Position numbers and translations under genes: made by a program
Origin: Alopecurus myosuroides
Lineage: Eukaryota; Streptophyta; Magnoliopsida; Poales; Poaceae
Assembly: GCA_028641055.1 (NCBI GenBank)
Contig: CM054058.1
Span: 84,486,020 to 84,550,019, forward strand
Length of the DNA stretch: 64,000 nucleotides
Direction of reading: 5' to 3'
Part shown: positions 1 to 10,092 of the stretch, one piece after another
How the letters are laid out: every line of letters begins with the position of its first letter
How positions within the stretch are numbered: the first letter of the stretch is position 1
Notes under the pieces: generated by a model
Told to the model about the DNA's origin: nothing
The model's database searches: none
The model's input: the letters and a program-made list of their open reading frames with translations, nothing else

Positions 1-89
1 GCAAGGATGTCACCCGATCAGCATGGTGCATGCCAAAGTAACTCAGCTTTTTTTTAACATCCAGCTAACGACAACCATACATTTCACCC

Positions 90-97
90 TATAAAAG
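90..97 (+). promoter_or_regulatory. TATA box of the first gene
   Basis: TATAAAAG lies 50 bases before the ATG at 140, which places the transcription start near 120. It is the best TATA match in the first 139 bases. Confidence 0.6.
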
Positions 98-139
98 CCG
101 GGCAGCAACCATTGTAATTACAAACATCCCATAGCAGCC

Positions 140-840
140 ATGTCTACCTCTTCCGAGTCAATCCACTACTCAAAGGCAAGGCCTCGCGTTACCGATCACT
201 TATCTTGTTTTTCACGTGCATCTATCATAATCAACAACTTTATTTTTTTTACGCAGGATGGAGGCACCGGCACAAAGGAGAGAGCAAACAAGTAAGTTAT
301 CTTAGCGTCATAGTGTATTTGTCAACACTAGGGGGATGATTAAAAATTCTGCATGGTTCAATGTTTGCCACCATGTTATGCAGATCCACCGTCAAGTCGC
401 CTCCAAAGCGCCGTCGTGGTGAGAATGCTTGCCACTCGCCGAAGCGCCTTCGTTGTGCATACCCGTCCAAAGACGACGAATTCCACCTAGATGGAGTTGA
501 TGCACTAAGGACGTTTTTCCGCGTCCCAATTGGAATGCCATGCAAGAACCTTGTTTACGTGCATTTCTCTCACAAGTGTGAACATGCATCACACATTTTC
601 GTGGCCACCACAGGAACCATGTCTCTGCTAGGGTCGGAGATGTTCAAGATATCAGGAACCCCCAAGGGAGCGATATACATCTCAACTGGGTCAGAGATGT
701 CAGCAAAAATTCTAGATGGACAGAAGTATGCGGGATACGGTGTTGTACTCAGCTACCACCGTGTATCCGACATCGACTTCGAGGGAGTTGTCGCTAGCGG
801 TGAAGCTGCAGCCTTCAAGCTTTATGACCGCAACGCATGA
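140..840 (+). CDS. Unrecognised three-exon gene, about 175 aa
   Basis: I do not recognise this protein. Proposed exons are 140-175, 257-291 and 384-840; together they give 176 codons including the stop, in phase. The second donor is CAA|GTAAGT and both acceptors are pyrimidine-rich (TTTTACGCAG, GTTATGCAG). The first intron would need a GC donor (AAAG|GCAAGG), so exon 1 is the weakest part; without it the frame still runs from an in-frame ATG at 361. The product is basic near its N terminus (PPKRRRG, then PKRLRC), which could be a nuclear localisation signal. The remainder is an ordinary globular-looking sequence rich in G, S and aromatic residues, with no transmembrane segment. A TATA box stands 50 bases upstream. 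Coding status rests on consistent phase and splice sites, not on homology. Confidence 0.5.
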
Positions 841-1212
841 ATCGGTGGAGAGAGCCGAAGCACGTAGGTGATGCATGATGTAGTTTGTCGGATTAGGCCA
901 GCTGTGTAGTCTTGTCCTAGGACTAGTGTTTTGTTGTGTCAGTATGTTTTTTAGAGAATTTGCCAGTACATGCGGGTTGAAAGTTCCCAATGATGCATGT
1001 TTTACATTTTCCTAAGTTATGGCAAGAGCACCACATGTATGTCAGCTTATATATGCCGTCCTACATCCCGCCCATATTGTTGAATAAGAAGAGAGAGTTG
1101 TGTTCATTGCTCTCATTGTATTTAAGAAAGAGAGAACCTTGCATTCCCTCGTCTCTTCCCCCATTACTTTTTTTAGCCTCACAATACCTGCACCACACCT
1201 TCGAGTGGAAAG
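841..1212. other. Intergenic region with a TATA-like site
   Basis: No gene seen. TTATATATG at 1048-1056 is a plausible TATA box for the downstream AP2-B3 frame, about 160 bases before the first ATG in that frame at 1213. Confidence 0.4.
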
Positions 1213-1245
1213 ATGGATCAAGCATCCATCGTTTTGCTCCCATAA

Positions 1246-2190
1246 CACTTTCACAGTGGTAGTATCCCGAACTGTCCCTCAAACTCCACCTTCCGAAGGG
1301 CTGGACGCCGTGGGAAACCATCTGGACATTCCATTTACCATGGAGTGTACCCTCAGCCAAACGGTCGTTGGGCCGCTCGATTGTACGAGGGACGGGAGCG
1401 CGTCTGGCTGGGGGCATACTCCAAAGAAGAAGAGGCTGCCCGCGCCTACGACGTAGCCGTGCAGCGTTTTCGCAGGCGCCAAGCCTGCACCAACTTCCGG
1501 CCGTTACGCGCCAGCAACCCGGCGGATGCAGCAGAGATACATTTTCTTGAAAGCCACTCGAAGGAGGAGATCGTCTTCATGCTCCGTAAGCACACTTATT
1601 CAGATTTATTATTGAGAGGTCATAGCCTGGGAACTCGTCGTCGAAATGCAATCACCCAAGCCCAAGTAAAAATGCCCTCAATCAATCTTGTTCTACACCA
1701 AGGGCACCTATTCGATAAAATACTGACACCAAGCGATGTCGGCAAGCTTAGTAGGATCATCATACCAAATAGGTACAACTATTTGCTTACACCGCTCCCA
1801 ATCCCCGAAACTGGAATTCTGTTAAGCTTCATTGATAGAGATGGCCGATCTTGGTGGTTCCGCTACATATATTGGATTAGCTGTCGAAGCTACGTGTTAA
1901 GCACCGGTTGGAACCGTTTCTTCAAACACAAGGGTTTAAAAGCTGGGGACTTGGCTAGTTTCTACCGTGGGGCCGACAACCACTTAATAATCGACTGCAA
2001 GTCATCCGTTGAGATACCAAGCTCCACAAGACTAGTCGTGCATCCCGTGAAGGTGAACAAGATACGTATTTTCGGTGTGGATATGGTTCCAGATATCCGT
2101 GGCCAACTTAGCGCGACACCAGAGCCATGTGGCATGTCTCACCGAGATCATCTACACGTGGAAGAGGTCAATGACTTAATTAACGAGTAG
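1246..2190 (+). CDS. RAV-like AP2-B3 transcription factor with disrupted 5' end
   Basis: DNA-binding transcription factor of the RAV type, combining one AP2 and one B3 domain. The AP2 domain starts with YHGVYPQPNGRW (from about 1336) and continues through VWLGAY, AARAYD and TNFRPL. A RAV-typical linker follows (FLESHSKEEIVFMLRKHTY). The B3 domain has LFDKILTPSDVGKL, WWFRYIYW, SYVLSTGWNRF and KAGD. Near the C terminus RIFGV matches the RAV repression motif R/KLFGV. The 5' end is abnormal: an ATG at 1213 opens MDQASIVLLP in the same frame but a TAA at 1243-1245 closes it, and no in-frame ATG lies between that stop and the AP2 domain. Either an upstream exon is spliced in (a CAG acceptor ends at 1256) or the gene has lost its start. 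Both domains are uninterrupted. Family assignment is firm; functionality is not. Confidence 0.82.
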   Translation, partial: HFHSGSIPNCPSNSTFRRAGRRGKPSGHSIYHGVYPQPNGRWAARLYEGRERVWLGAYSKEEEAARAYDVAVQRFRRRQACTNFRPLRASNPADAAEIHFLESHSKEEIVFMLRKHTYSDLLLRGHSLGTRRRNAITQAQVKMPSINLVLHQGHLFDKILTPSDVGKLSRIIIPNRYNYLLTPLPIPETGILLSFIDRDGRSWWFRYIYWISCRSYVLSTGWNRFFKHKGLKAGDLASFYRGADNHLIIDCKSSVEIPSSTRLVVHPVKVNKIRIFGVDMVPDIRGQLSATPEPCGMSHRDHLHVEEVNDLINE

Positions 2191-2655
2191 AAAAACAATC
2201 CGGATGTGCTCGAGATTACTATGTATCTTTCTATCAGTTGTTTAGTTTTCTACACGTGGATGTAATGAATTTTCATTTTATACATGCCAGCTATGCAGGC
2301 TGTCCGGTGTAGCACAGTTTTTTTCATCTCTTTGAAGAAAGTGTCCTGGATTTACCGTGTGTGATTGTAATCCCCCTAGGTCATGCCGTCTTTATGTTTT
2401 TGTACGTAAGAAACCAGAAGGATTTACATGTCCATTGTCACAAAAATATTATGGACGCATAGTTTAATTAAGTACCGACAAGCGGCTACGTTGCTACTAC
2501 TATAAGCCGGTACAAGCGGCTCTCACAAGTGAATCAATGACTCCAGAAACCATGCTGCCGAAAATGGGTAATCGCGCATTGCATGGTCGCGGGTACCAAG
2601 AACACATATGAAACAAAGCGCGTGGGGTCATAGATTCAGGACTATAAGCCCGTAG
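2191..2655. other. Intergenic, AT-rich
   Basis: The 3' flank of the AP2-B3 frame, followed by a stretch (2480-2655) that leads into the tandem repeat. No coding signal I would defend. Confidence 0.3.
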
Positions 2656-3921
2656 CAACAGACACGTACGATAAGCTGAAATGAAAGCAGCTAGCACATT
2701 GATTGGCTCGGTTCTCCAAGAAACGGGGACATTCACATGCATACAAATTAAGAGAAACAAACGGGTACGACATAAGAAGCAACTAGACTATATTGGCTTG
2801 TCACACCGAGGGACCCAACGCCTGAAACAAAACACAGCCTCAACATGCACCAGGGGATAGAGTAGTATGCATGCTGAAAGCATAGCCAGCATATGTCTCG
2901 CAGCCATGGTTTTGGTTACCGGTCGGGAAATCCGGTAACCGCCCGGTAACCGGAGATCCCGACCACCCCCGGGAAATGCTCGTCCCGGTCAAAAAATCCC
3001 AAATTTTTTGTAAATTTTGAATTTTAACAAAACTCATCAGTAAAAGGTTATATCGGGAATCAATTTTTTTGAATTTTCAAATTTTGGTTTTGAAATTCGT
3101 CAGGTAACCGGTCGGGATTTTCCGGTAACCGCGGTAACCGGAAATCCCGACCCCCCTCGGGAAATTTTTCCTACCGGGAACCAAAACCTTGCTCGCAGCA
3201 GACACTATAAGCTGAAATGAAAGCAGCTAGCACATTGATTGGCTCACTTCTCCAAGAAACGGGGACATTCACATGCATACAAATTAAGAGAAACAAACGG
3301 GTACGACATAAGAAGCAACTAGACTATGTTGGCTTGTGACACTAAGGGACCCAACGGCTGAAACAAAACACAGCCTCAACATGCACTAGGGGATAGAGTA
3401 GTATGCATGCTGAAAGCATAGCCAACATATGTCTCGCAGCAGACACTATAAGCTGAAATGAAAGCAGCTAGCACATTGATTGGCTCACTTCTCCAAGAAA
3501 CGGGGACATTCACATGCATACAAATTAAGAGAAACAAACGGGTACGACATTAGAAGCAACTAGACTATATTGGCTTGTGACACTGAGGGACCCAACGCCT
3601 GAAACAAAACACAGCCTCAACATGCATCAGGGGATAGAATAGTATGCATGCTGAAAGCATAGCCAGCATATGTCTCGCAGCAGACACTATAAGCTGAAAT
3701 GAAAGCAGCTAGCACATTGATTGGCTCAGTTCTCCAAGAAACATGGACATTCACATACATACAAATTAAGAGGAACGGTAGGATACAACATAAGAAGCAA
3801 CTAGACTATATTGGCTTGTGACATTGAGGGACCCAACGCCTGTAACAGAACACAGCCTAAACATATATCAGGGGATAGAGTAGTATGCATGCTGGTAGCA
3901 TAGCCCGCATATCTCTCGCCT
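2656..3921. repeat. 241-bp tandem repeat, four copies
   Basis: The marker GCTGAAATGAAAGCAGC occurs at 2675, 3211, 3452 and 3693. The last three are exactly 241 bases apart. The first interval is 536, which becomes 241 after removing the 287-bp MITE and its 8-bp target duplication. Copies differ by a few percent; the outer edges of the first and last copies drift. The unit overlaps the 3' end of a decayed minus-strand frame (ending near 3801), so it may be amplified 3' sequence of that gene. Confidence 0.93.
2905..3191. mobile_element. hAT-type MITE, 287 bp
   Basis: Inserted in the first tandem-repeat copy. The 8-bp target duplication CTCGCAGC is present at 2897-2904 and 3192-3199, and the empty site is visible in the next repeat copies (GTCTCGCAGCAGACAC). 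Terminal inverted repeats are CATGGTTTTGGTTACCGG and CAAGGTTTTGGTTCCCGG with inner GGGAAAT-like continuation. It has no coding capacity. TSD length and the CA-start termini point to the hAT superfamily. Confidence 0.88.
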
Positions 3922-4169
3922 CGGCTGGACGATGGCGTAGCATTGGTGCTCGAATCAATGAGGCCAGCAGCATGTGCCACCGCAACATTTGCAGCTTGTG
4001 TCACGAGATACGGAAGATGGCTTACTGCAGGGACACGCATCGCTGTCGCAGTTTCCTAGACGTCCTGAATCTCAGCCGTGATTCGCTCGCCGGTTGGCAC
4101 GCCCGAGACTTGAGAGATGCTTTCTCCTATGGGCTGGATGAACAAGATGGGTGGCGGAACCCTAGACAT
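3801..4169 (-). pseudogene. Decayed unrecognised gene
   Basis: An ATG at 4169 (minus strand) opens 37 codons (start MSRVPPPILFIQPIGES), closed by TAG at 4058-4056. The same frame continues past that stop for another 84 codons with gene-like composition (HLPYLVTQAANVAVAHAAG) before ending at 3801 inside the tandem repeat. A minus-strand TATA box (CTATATAAAA) lies at about 4257-4267, near the expected distance from the ATG. I do not recognise the protein. The single stop plus repeat amplification of its 3' end suggests a dying gene; chance openness is possible. Confidence 0.4.
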
Positions 4170-4269
4170 TGCTATGGTACGTGGTTGTTGGTGTCTGCTT
4201 GAGCCTCTAGCATGCACTACCTCTGATGATGGCATCGCCTGAGATGTTGAGCTAGTTTTTATATAGTGG

Positions 4270-5405
4270 CAGGCATCCTTTTTCCTTGGCCAGATTTCTC
4301 GATTTTACGATGGCATATAAAATAAATAGGTGAATCTCCAACAAGACAGCTTTTTTGTCAGGCACTGATTGAAATAAATAAATTAATAGAGTGTAAGAAA
4401 AAGCCGTCCTCCCGGGCTAGAAAAGTAGTGCACCCACTACAAGTTCCTGAAAAAATCGTACGGCGTATATTCCCTACTTTTGATGGGTACAAATCAAAAG
4501 TAATAAAGTTACGGGTCAACCAAAAAAAGAAGACCCTGCTTTTAGGTCTGCATTTATTAATGGCAGACACAGAAAAGCAGAGCCTCGGTGTTGAGTGGAC
4601 GCAACGACATGTCACTATTTAGAACTGTTGCTAGCATTTTGTTCGTGTTCAAGTGGGGAAGAAAAAAATGATGATATCCGATAGCCTAACTCACAGGCAG
4701 TAATGTTGTAGCCAGTGCAAGCAATTTTATCTTAGGTCTTTTTATCTAGGCTAGTGGTGTTTTTATATTAGGCCATCTAGGTTTTTTGTTTGTATGGCTA
4801 GTTTTTTATTTCGATCTAAATGTATTAGTATTCAAGCTCTGTCGGAATTAGCCACTTTTACGTTTTTTTATGAGAAAGAAACCTCCCTCACGAGAATTTC
4901 CAATATATACTAGGACTAATTTTTGGTTTTATATTTTTCATGGAAATAAATTTCCGTCACGAGAATCCTTGATATTGGGCATGGAAGGGACTCAAACAAT
5001 CTAGTTGCTAGGCTTGCCACTACACACCTAACCATCGACACGCCTCATGTTCTCGGTGTATTAATATGATAGAGAAAGAAGTGTAGGCATGAAAAAAATA
5101 AAGTACAACACACGAGAAACATCAACATATATAGAAACATTGTACACATACACACACACACACAAAAAGAGTCGAAGCCTCCCACTCACGCGCTTCAGTT
5201 ATTACTTGATCAATTTCTGGCATTTTGTTTTTGGCTAAGCGCACTGGCTGGTTCATTACAATGGGCTGTCTTGTTGAGGACACGCCTTGGTGGGCACCCG
5301 CACAGCTCCATAGGGAGGACAACATGGTACAGAGATTGAGTCTCGCATGTTCACAAGCATCCTACCACATGACCTTCCACCCCAAACCACCCACTCCAGA
5401 GCAAG
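4270..5405. other. Intergenic with CA microsatellite
   Basis: AT-rich, no gene seen. A (CA)n tract lies at 5151-5164 within a slightly longer CA-rich stretch. Confidence 0.5.
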
Positions 5406-5408
5406 GCA

Positions 5409-5422
5409 CTATATATATATGG
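5409..5422 (+). promoter_or_regulatory. TATA box of first DUF4283-like gene
   Basis: CTATATATATATGG about 200 bases before the ATG at 5607. A candidate acceptor (GGTTTGCAAG) just before that ATG suggests a 5'-UTR intron. Confidence 0.45.
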
Positions 5423-5606
5423 GATGGCTACTTGCGGATCATACCACAGAACACGAGCCAAAATCATCCTACAACAAGGTGCTCATCAAGTTTAACTTTC
5501 TCAGGCAAGCACCTAGCTCCCCCATTGCCTATCATTTTACATGTGGATTTTTTCATTCTTGCTGGTTTTGACAAAACTATTTTCACGGTTTGCAAGACCA
5601 GGGGAA

Positions 5607-6592
5607 ATGGACTACCCGCCGCACTCGTCGCAAGTTCCAGGTTCACCGCTAGCTACCCAAGTTGCACCCACAGCCATCGTGGATGAAGACTCCCCTAAGG
5701 TCCCAGCTTCCCCGCGACAACCTGCAACACACCTGAAATCCCATCGCCCCCAGGGTTTGGGGTCCTCGATCATGAAGACATTGTCCACGACTCCCCATAC
5801 TCTGACGAGGACGGAGCTGAGTTCTGCTTCGTAACTCCAAGCCAAGAGATGGTTGATGTGGAGCTTGAGCTGCACCAAAAGGCTGTGGTAGTCGATATTT
5901 TTGCCCAACATAGGGCAACCGATGTTTTCGGACATCAGAGGGTAGTCACTCAACCCCAAGTTGCCGATCTCATCATGTCTTCCATCCACCCTAAACTCCC
6001 AAACAACAGCTTTACAATCTCCCTCTTCACCCCTGGCAGCTACATCCTAAAATGCTGCACTTCTGATGTGAGAGATCGCATCGTGTTGGCAGGCATGGCG
6101 GTGCATGAAGGCTACATGCTCGTCTTGAAACCATGGTCCCGCCACATTGGTGCCGAACCAAAACCTGTTGCATACAAAGTCATAGTAGAGTTGTCAGTCA
6201 TACCTGGGCACGCTTGGAGTGAGCGTGTAGCCGAGTCGCTGTTAGCTCCATATGGCTGGATCGATGCCGTGCATGGAGACACCAAACTTTGCCAGGATAT
6301 GTCCCGTTTCCGCGTCTCCATATGGACTAGTCAGCCTTGCATCATCCCTACAGAAAAATGGCTTGTCATTGATGAGCCAGAGAGCGGCCCTATGTTGCAG
6401 GTGAAGGAGCCTTCCTTCTTTTCATACCACTCCAAGCAGACACTTCAGTACCTCGTCCGCTTCAAGAAGATGTTCACTCTGGAAGCCAGTTCTCCCACAC
6501 CAAGCATCTCCGGCGATGATTTTAGTGATGAGCTCGAGTACCCGTTCGGAGAGGGCACCTCTGCCGCAGGAGGAGTAAGCTTGGCTGCGTAG
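5607..6592 (+). CDS. DUF4283-like protein, probable frameshift near its N terminus
   Basis: The main frame from 5849 to 6592 encodes a domain like DUF4283, a plant nucleic-acid-binding-like module often found in transposon-related proteins. Visible are FTISLFTPGSYILKC, LVLKPWSR, then VIPGHAWSERVAESLL and YGWIDAVHGDT, the hallmark second half. It shares this layout with the genes at 10093-11050 and 44235-44890. The domain frame stays open upstream to about 5699 (EIPSPPGFG, then FCFVTPSQEM), but the best ATG (5607, MDYPPHSSQVPGSPL) lies in another frame that overlaps it. A one-base shift around 5705-5735, or an unseen splice, must join them. No zinc knuckle follows the domain. The C terminus is acidic and Ser/Gly-rich. 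Function is unknown. Confidence 0.68.
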
Positions 6593-7195
6593 GATATGTG
6601 GTCCGTTATGCAGAAGTCAACTCCGCATGGTCCCCGTCCAAATGGTTGTATCGCGACCTAAATCTTGATGTACCCTTAAATTTTGTAGTGTCACCCCAAT
6701 CCCTATGTACGTTTTAATTTCTAGTGTTGTTGCACCGGCTATTAGTATAGTAGTTTTTTATTAGTCTAGTAGTAAGCAGTAATCAGTTCCAAGTTGTAAC
6801 TGCCGTAGGCAGGATGTACCCATGCACGCAAGGTACTACGTGTACTATTTTTAATTTCTATATAGTTATGTTATCATTATTATGACTCACATGTGTCTTG
6901 ATATTGTCCCCTTCTCATTTTTCTAATGAAATTCCTTTTGTCGGTGCGAGATATTTTTGAAACTAGCATCCTTCTTTTGATGTTTAGTTTCGATGTAAAA
7001 TAACCGTGCATCGTAACATTGGTCGCTTTTTCGTCTATATCAAATTTGCGACATGCCCAAACTGCATGTGTTTTGTGACAAACTGGAATATTATGATTTC
7101 AATTCGTATTTATTCTATGAAATAAATTTCCGAGGAGGGTTGCAGATACTTTTAGCCCGCTGCTACAGAAATGTGTCAAACTAACTTCAATGCCG
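6593..7195. other. Intergenic
   Basis: The 3' flank of the DUF4283-like gene and AT-rich DNA. No gene seen. Confidence 0.4.
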
Positions 7196-7330
7196 TTTTC
7201 CCGCGAAATCCACACTCTTTTCCCGCCCCGAGAATTTCCCCCCCTTTACTGTACAAATACAAACTGTGCATCTTCGGTTTCCCGCCATCCGGTTACAAAT
7301 ACTGCTGCCAGATTCCCCGAGTTCCCGCGC
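7196..7330. promoter_or_regulatory. Cluster of four E2F-like sites
   Basis: Four matches to the E2F core TTTCCCGC or close variants: TTTTCCCGCGAAA at 7196-7208, TTTTCCCGCC at 7218-7227, TTTCCCGCC at 7278-7286 and TTCCCGCGC at 7322-7330. All lie within 165 bases upstream of the TATA box at 7359. In plants such sites drive S-phase expression; whether these are bound is inference. Confidence 0.5.
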
Positions 7331-7358
7331 ATTTCTGGGTCGTCCTCTGATTTTAAGA

Positions 7359-7366
7359 TATAAATA
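7359..7366 (+). promoter_or_regulatory. TATA box of small membrane-protein gene
   Basis: TATAAATA 41 bases before the ATG at 7400. This implies a leader of only about 10 bases if initiation is at the usual distance. Confidence 0.6.
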
Positions 7367-7399
7367 GCACACCGAAGTGTTCCTAATTTCTACGCACAC

Positions 7400-7825
7400 A
7401 TGGACTTCCTCGCTCAGTTAGATAATGAATACATAGATATGGTGGATAGGGCTGGTTTCTTTGGTCACATATTCCTTGTCCTGTGTTTTAGTTTCTTAGT
7501 TTCAGGGGTTCTAGTGTTGTTGGTGATGTCGGTGGTGTGGGTCGTTTGGTGTCTACAAGACTGGTGGTACCGCAAGCGTCCTGAAGCTCCATTGGGGGGC
7601 AGGAACCGGCAGCGCCGGCAGCGGCAATTGACGCACGGCTCCATCGCCGTCCGGGTCGTGGCTAAGTTGAAGCTCATAAATTCAGTGCTATTGCTCCTCC
7701 TATCTGTATTTGTATTTTTTTGGAAACTACCTAGCATATGCTCCATCTGGATATTTTATGTAAGCTTTTCATTTGAAATCTATACCAACATCTATGTATT
7801 TGTTTTTGGCGCCCCATCTTATTAA
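7400..7825 (+). CDS. Small predicted membrane protein, 141 aa
   Basis: I do not recognise the family. The N terminus is short and acidic (MDFLAQLDNEYIDMVD), followed by a long hydrophobic stretch at residues 22-50 and a basic segment RKRPEAPLGGRNRQRRQRQ at 58-76. A second hydrophobic segment lies at 92-110, and the tail is aromatic-rich. This fits a two-pass membrane protein with a positively charged loop. The first 90 codons look most gene-like; the AT-rich end could instead be intron if a donor near 7680 is used. A TATA box stands immediately upstream with a run of E2F-like sites before it. Confidence 0.5.
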   Translation: MDFLAQLDNEYIDMVDRAGFFGHIFLVLCFSFLVSGVLVLLVMSVVWVVWCLQDWWYRKRPEAPLGGRNRQRRQRQLTHGSIAVRVVAKLKLINSVLLLLLSVFVFFWKLPSICSIWIFYVSFSFEIYTNIYVFVFGAPSY

Positions 7826-9123
7826 TTTTACATCGTTATACCAATTTTTTCCACTGCAGAAAGTTTCCGGTCATTCCCTCTAGGACTACCTTTATTTATT
7901 TGTTTTGTTTTCTATTTGTTTTTAGTTTTTTTTACCCGAGTTCATTTGAATCTTCTATTTTTATTTTATCAATAATTGTCCCCTTCAGTTAAATATCGAG
8001 TTATTTTTTAACAAATGGTCCGCAAATAAAATTAGACTGGAAATGGCAAAAAATTAACTATACATCATGTATCTGGTGATCCGTGACATAGTGAGCGAAT
8101 ATTTGTACTAAAGTGAATATCTCTTTCAAAAAACTAGAAGGTACGCGAGTTCTCGATTTTTTGCTAGTTGGTTAAGAAGAATTTTATCGTACTCACATTT
8201 TATATTGCAAAAAATCTGCAAGCTTTGTTCGCACAGTCAACTGGTCGTGACGTAGGTTGTTCTTTTCCACAAAAAGAACATTTTGTTCGTAATAACTCTC
8301 TATCATTCCACCTCATGGGCTAACTGCCACCGTCCTACGTATGCTTCGGGAGTGCCGCTGGTCCGCTAGCTGGAGCGTGCTGACTGGAATCCGACATGTG
8401 CCCTTCAAAATGAACCGGGGAGAGCGCGGTCGGCCTGGTTGGTGCGTGCAGATTGTAATTTGGTTATAGGCCAGCTGCCATATCAATAGCTACAGGTGAA
8501 AATGGTAATGAAAGGGAGGGCTGAAATCTGGGTAGCTCCATAGCCCCAATTAATGCGTGGTGTGAACGTTCATTTGGCCTAGTCCAACTGGCTATGTCCC
8601 TGGCAGTGGAATCCAATGGATGGAGGTTGTATTTTATTCACTAGCTAGTCCTACAAAGGTGGCAGCTCTGTTTAGCTTTGTAACATGCTGATCTGAGACA
8701 CAAACTTTATCGATCCGAGTGCTTTTCGATCATGTAGCCACCGGCTACTTCTGCACACCTTACTCCGTGTTGGTAGCTTTGAAGGACTAGTAGGTATGAA
8801 AATTAATTTGGTTGGTTCTCCGATTGGGAAAAAAATTATCTTCTAGGGTTTACATATTCCTCATAACAATGCTGGCTGTTATTGTGTCCTCGAAACATAA
8901 TGACGCTGGACCCCTCATAATGTTTTCCATCTCCTGTCAGTCACTAGGTGGGTGCACATTGTTGTCTCACAATAAACATCACTACATACTGTAGTTACAG
9001 TCCTGTGGTCGTGTACTATATTTGTGGAGGCAAACCCCATCGGTCCTACAGACAACTTCGTGTCTCCAAAGTCCAACAGCCGAACCCCACTACGTGCTCA
9101 CTAGAGATCTCTTGCTGGAAGCG
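7826..9123. other. Intergenic
   Basis: AT-rich with only short, low-quality open frames. No repeat or gene I can name. Confidence 0.4.
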
Positions 9124-9659
9124 ATGACGAAGAGGTCGGCCTCCAACTCCAGGCAGAACCCCGGCGACGTAAGTTTCACGTTTTCTTGTATGGATATTAA
9201 GTACGGGCTGTATTTATTTTCTAAAAAATAAATATTCCTGTGTCATAGGTGAGGTTGGCAAGGATCAAAGAGATGGACTCATTCGCCACTCCCACGACCG
9301 ATGCACACAGGTCAAGGAAGAGGGAAGCGAGCCCTCTCAACAATGCACCAGTGAAACGACGACTGTATATAGGAGTTGGCAAGCAGTCATCGGTAGGGAG
9401 AGCCGGGGAAATGACGATCCGTCGTAAAAAATTGTGCCATCGTTTCCGTCGAGAAATGATAGGTGACCCGCTTGCCCCATTGAAGATACCCGCTGCATTT
9501 CGCCAATTCATCAAAGGCGATTTCCCTAGGGAAATCGATGTAGGAGGGAAATGTGGTTGCGTTTGGAGCGGCCGCCAACTACCAAAAATATGTGCCCTTT
9601 GCCGGTTGTTATTATGTGCATGGCTCATGATCAGCTGTGTACATGTAATTGGTCTTTGA
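9124..9659 (+). CDS. Unrecognised two-exon basic protein, about 151 aa
   Basis: Exon 1 is 9124-9168 (MTKRSASNSRQNPGD) with donor GAC|GTAAGT; exon 2 is 9249-9659 after acceptor TGTCATAG. The join is in phase. The product is strongly basic (SRKREAS, PVKRRLYIGVGK, RRKKLCHRFRRE) and its C terminus is Cys-rich and hydrophobic (CALCRLLLCAWLMISC). No known domain is recognised. The basic clusters resemble nuclear localisation signals. Evidence is the splice signals and composition only. Confidence 0.42.
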
Positions 9660-9935
9660 TTGTAACATGCAAGACCTTTTTATAATAGATATGGTACTGG
9701 TTGCTGAAGGAGCCTGTATATTGCCTTTTCACGTGTGTTAGCCAGTGGAGCTGATGACTGTAGGCGATTTGACTACTGCACACTATTCTTTCACTGCATC
9801 CCTGTCGCGTTCATTTCGTGGAATGTGTACGCTTCACCTGCATCCCTGTCACCTGGCTGGTGTGCCTTGTGCGGACATGTGGTTCTCAGGATTGTAAAGT
9901 GAGAATTTTTTTTTAATCTAGGGTTGGAGCCAGCC

Positions 9936-9944
9936 TATATATTT
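9936..9944 (+). promoter_or_regulatory. TATA-like site of second DUF4283-like gene
   Basis: CTATATATT in the AT-rich leader, about 155 bases before the exon that starts at 10093. Confidence 0.35.
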
Positions 9945-10092
9945 ACATGCCCGGTGCGGATGTGCTACTCACACTACTCCAACTACAAACTACTTGAGGT
10001 TGCGCTTCCTCTCTTGACTGTGTTTTCTCTCTTAGGAACACTCTTATTTTTCTCGCATGTGGCTAACTAGTGTTTGTTATTTTCAACCGCAG

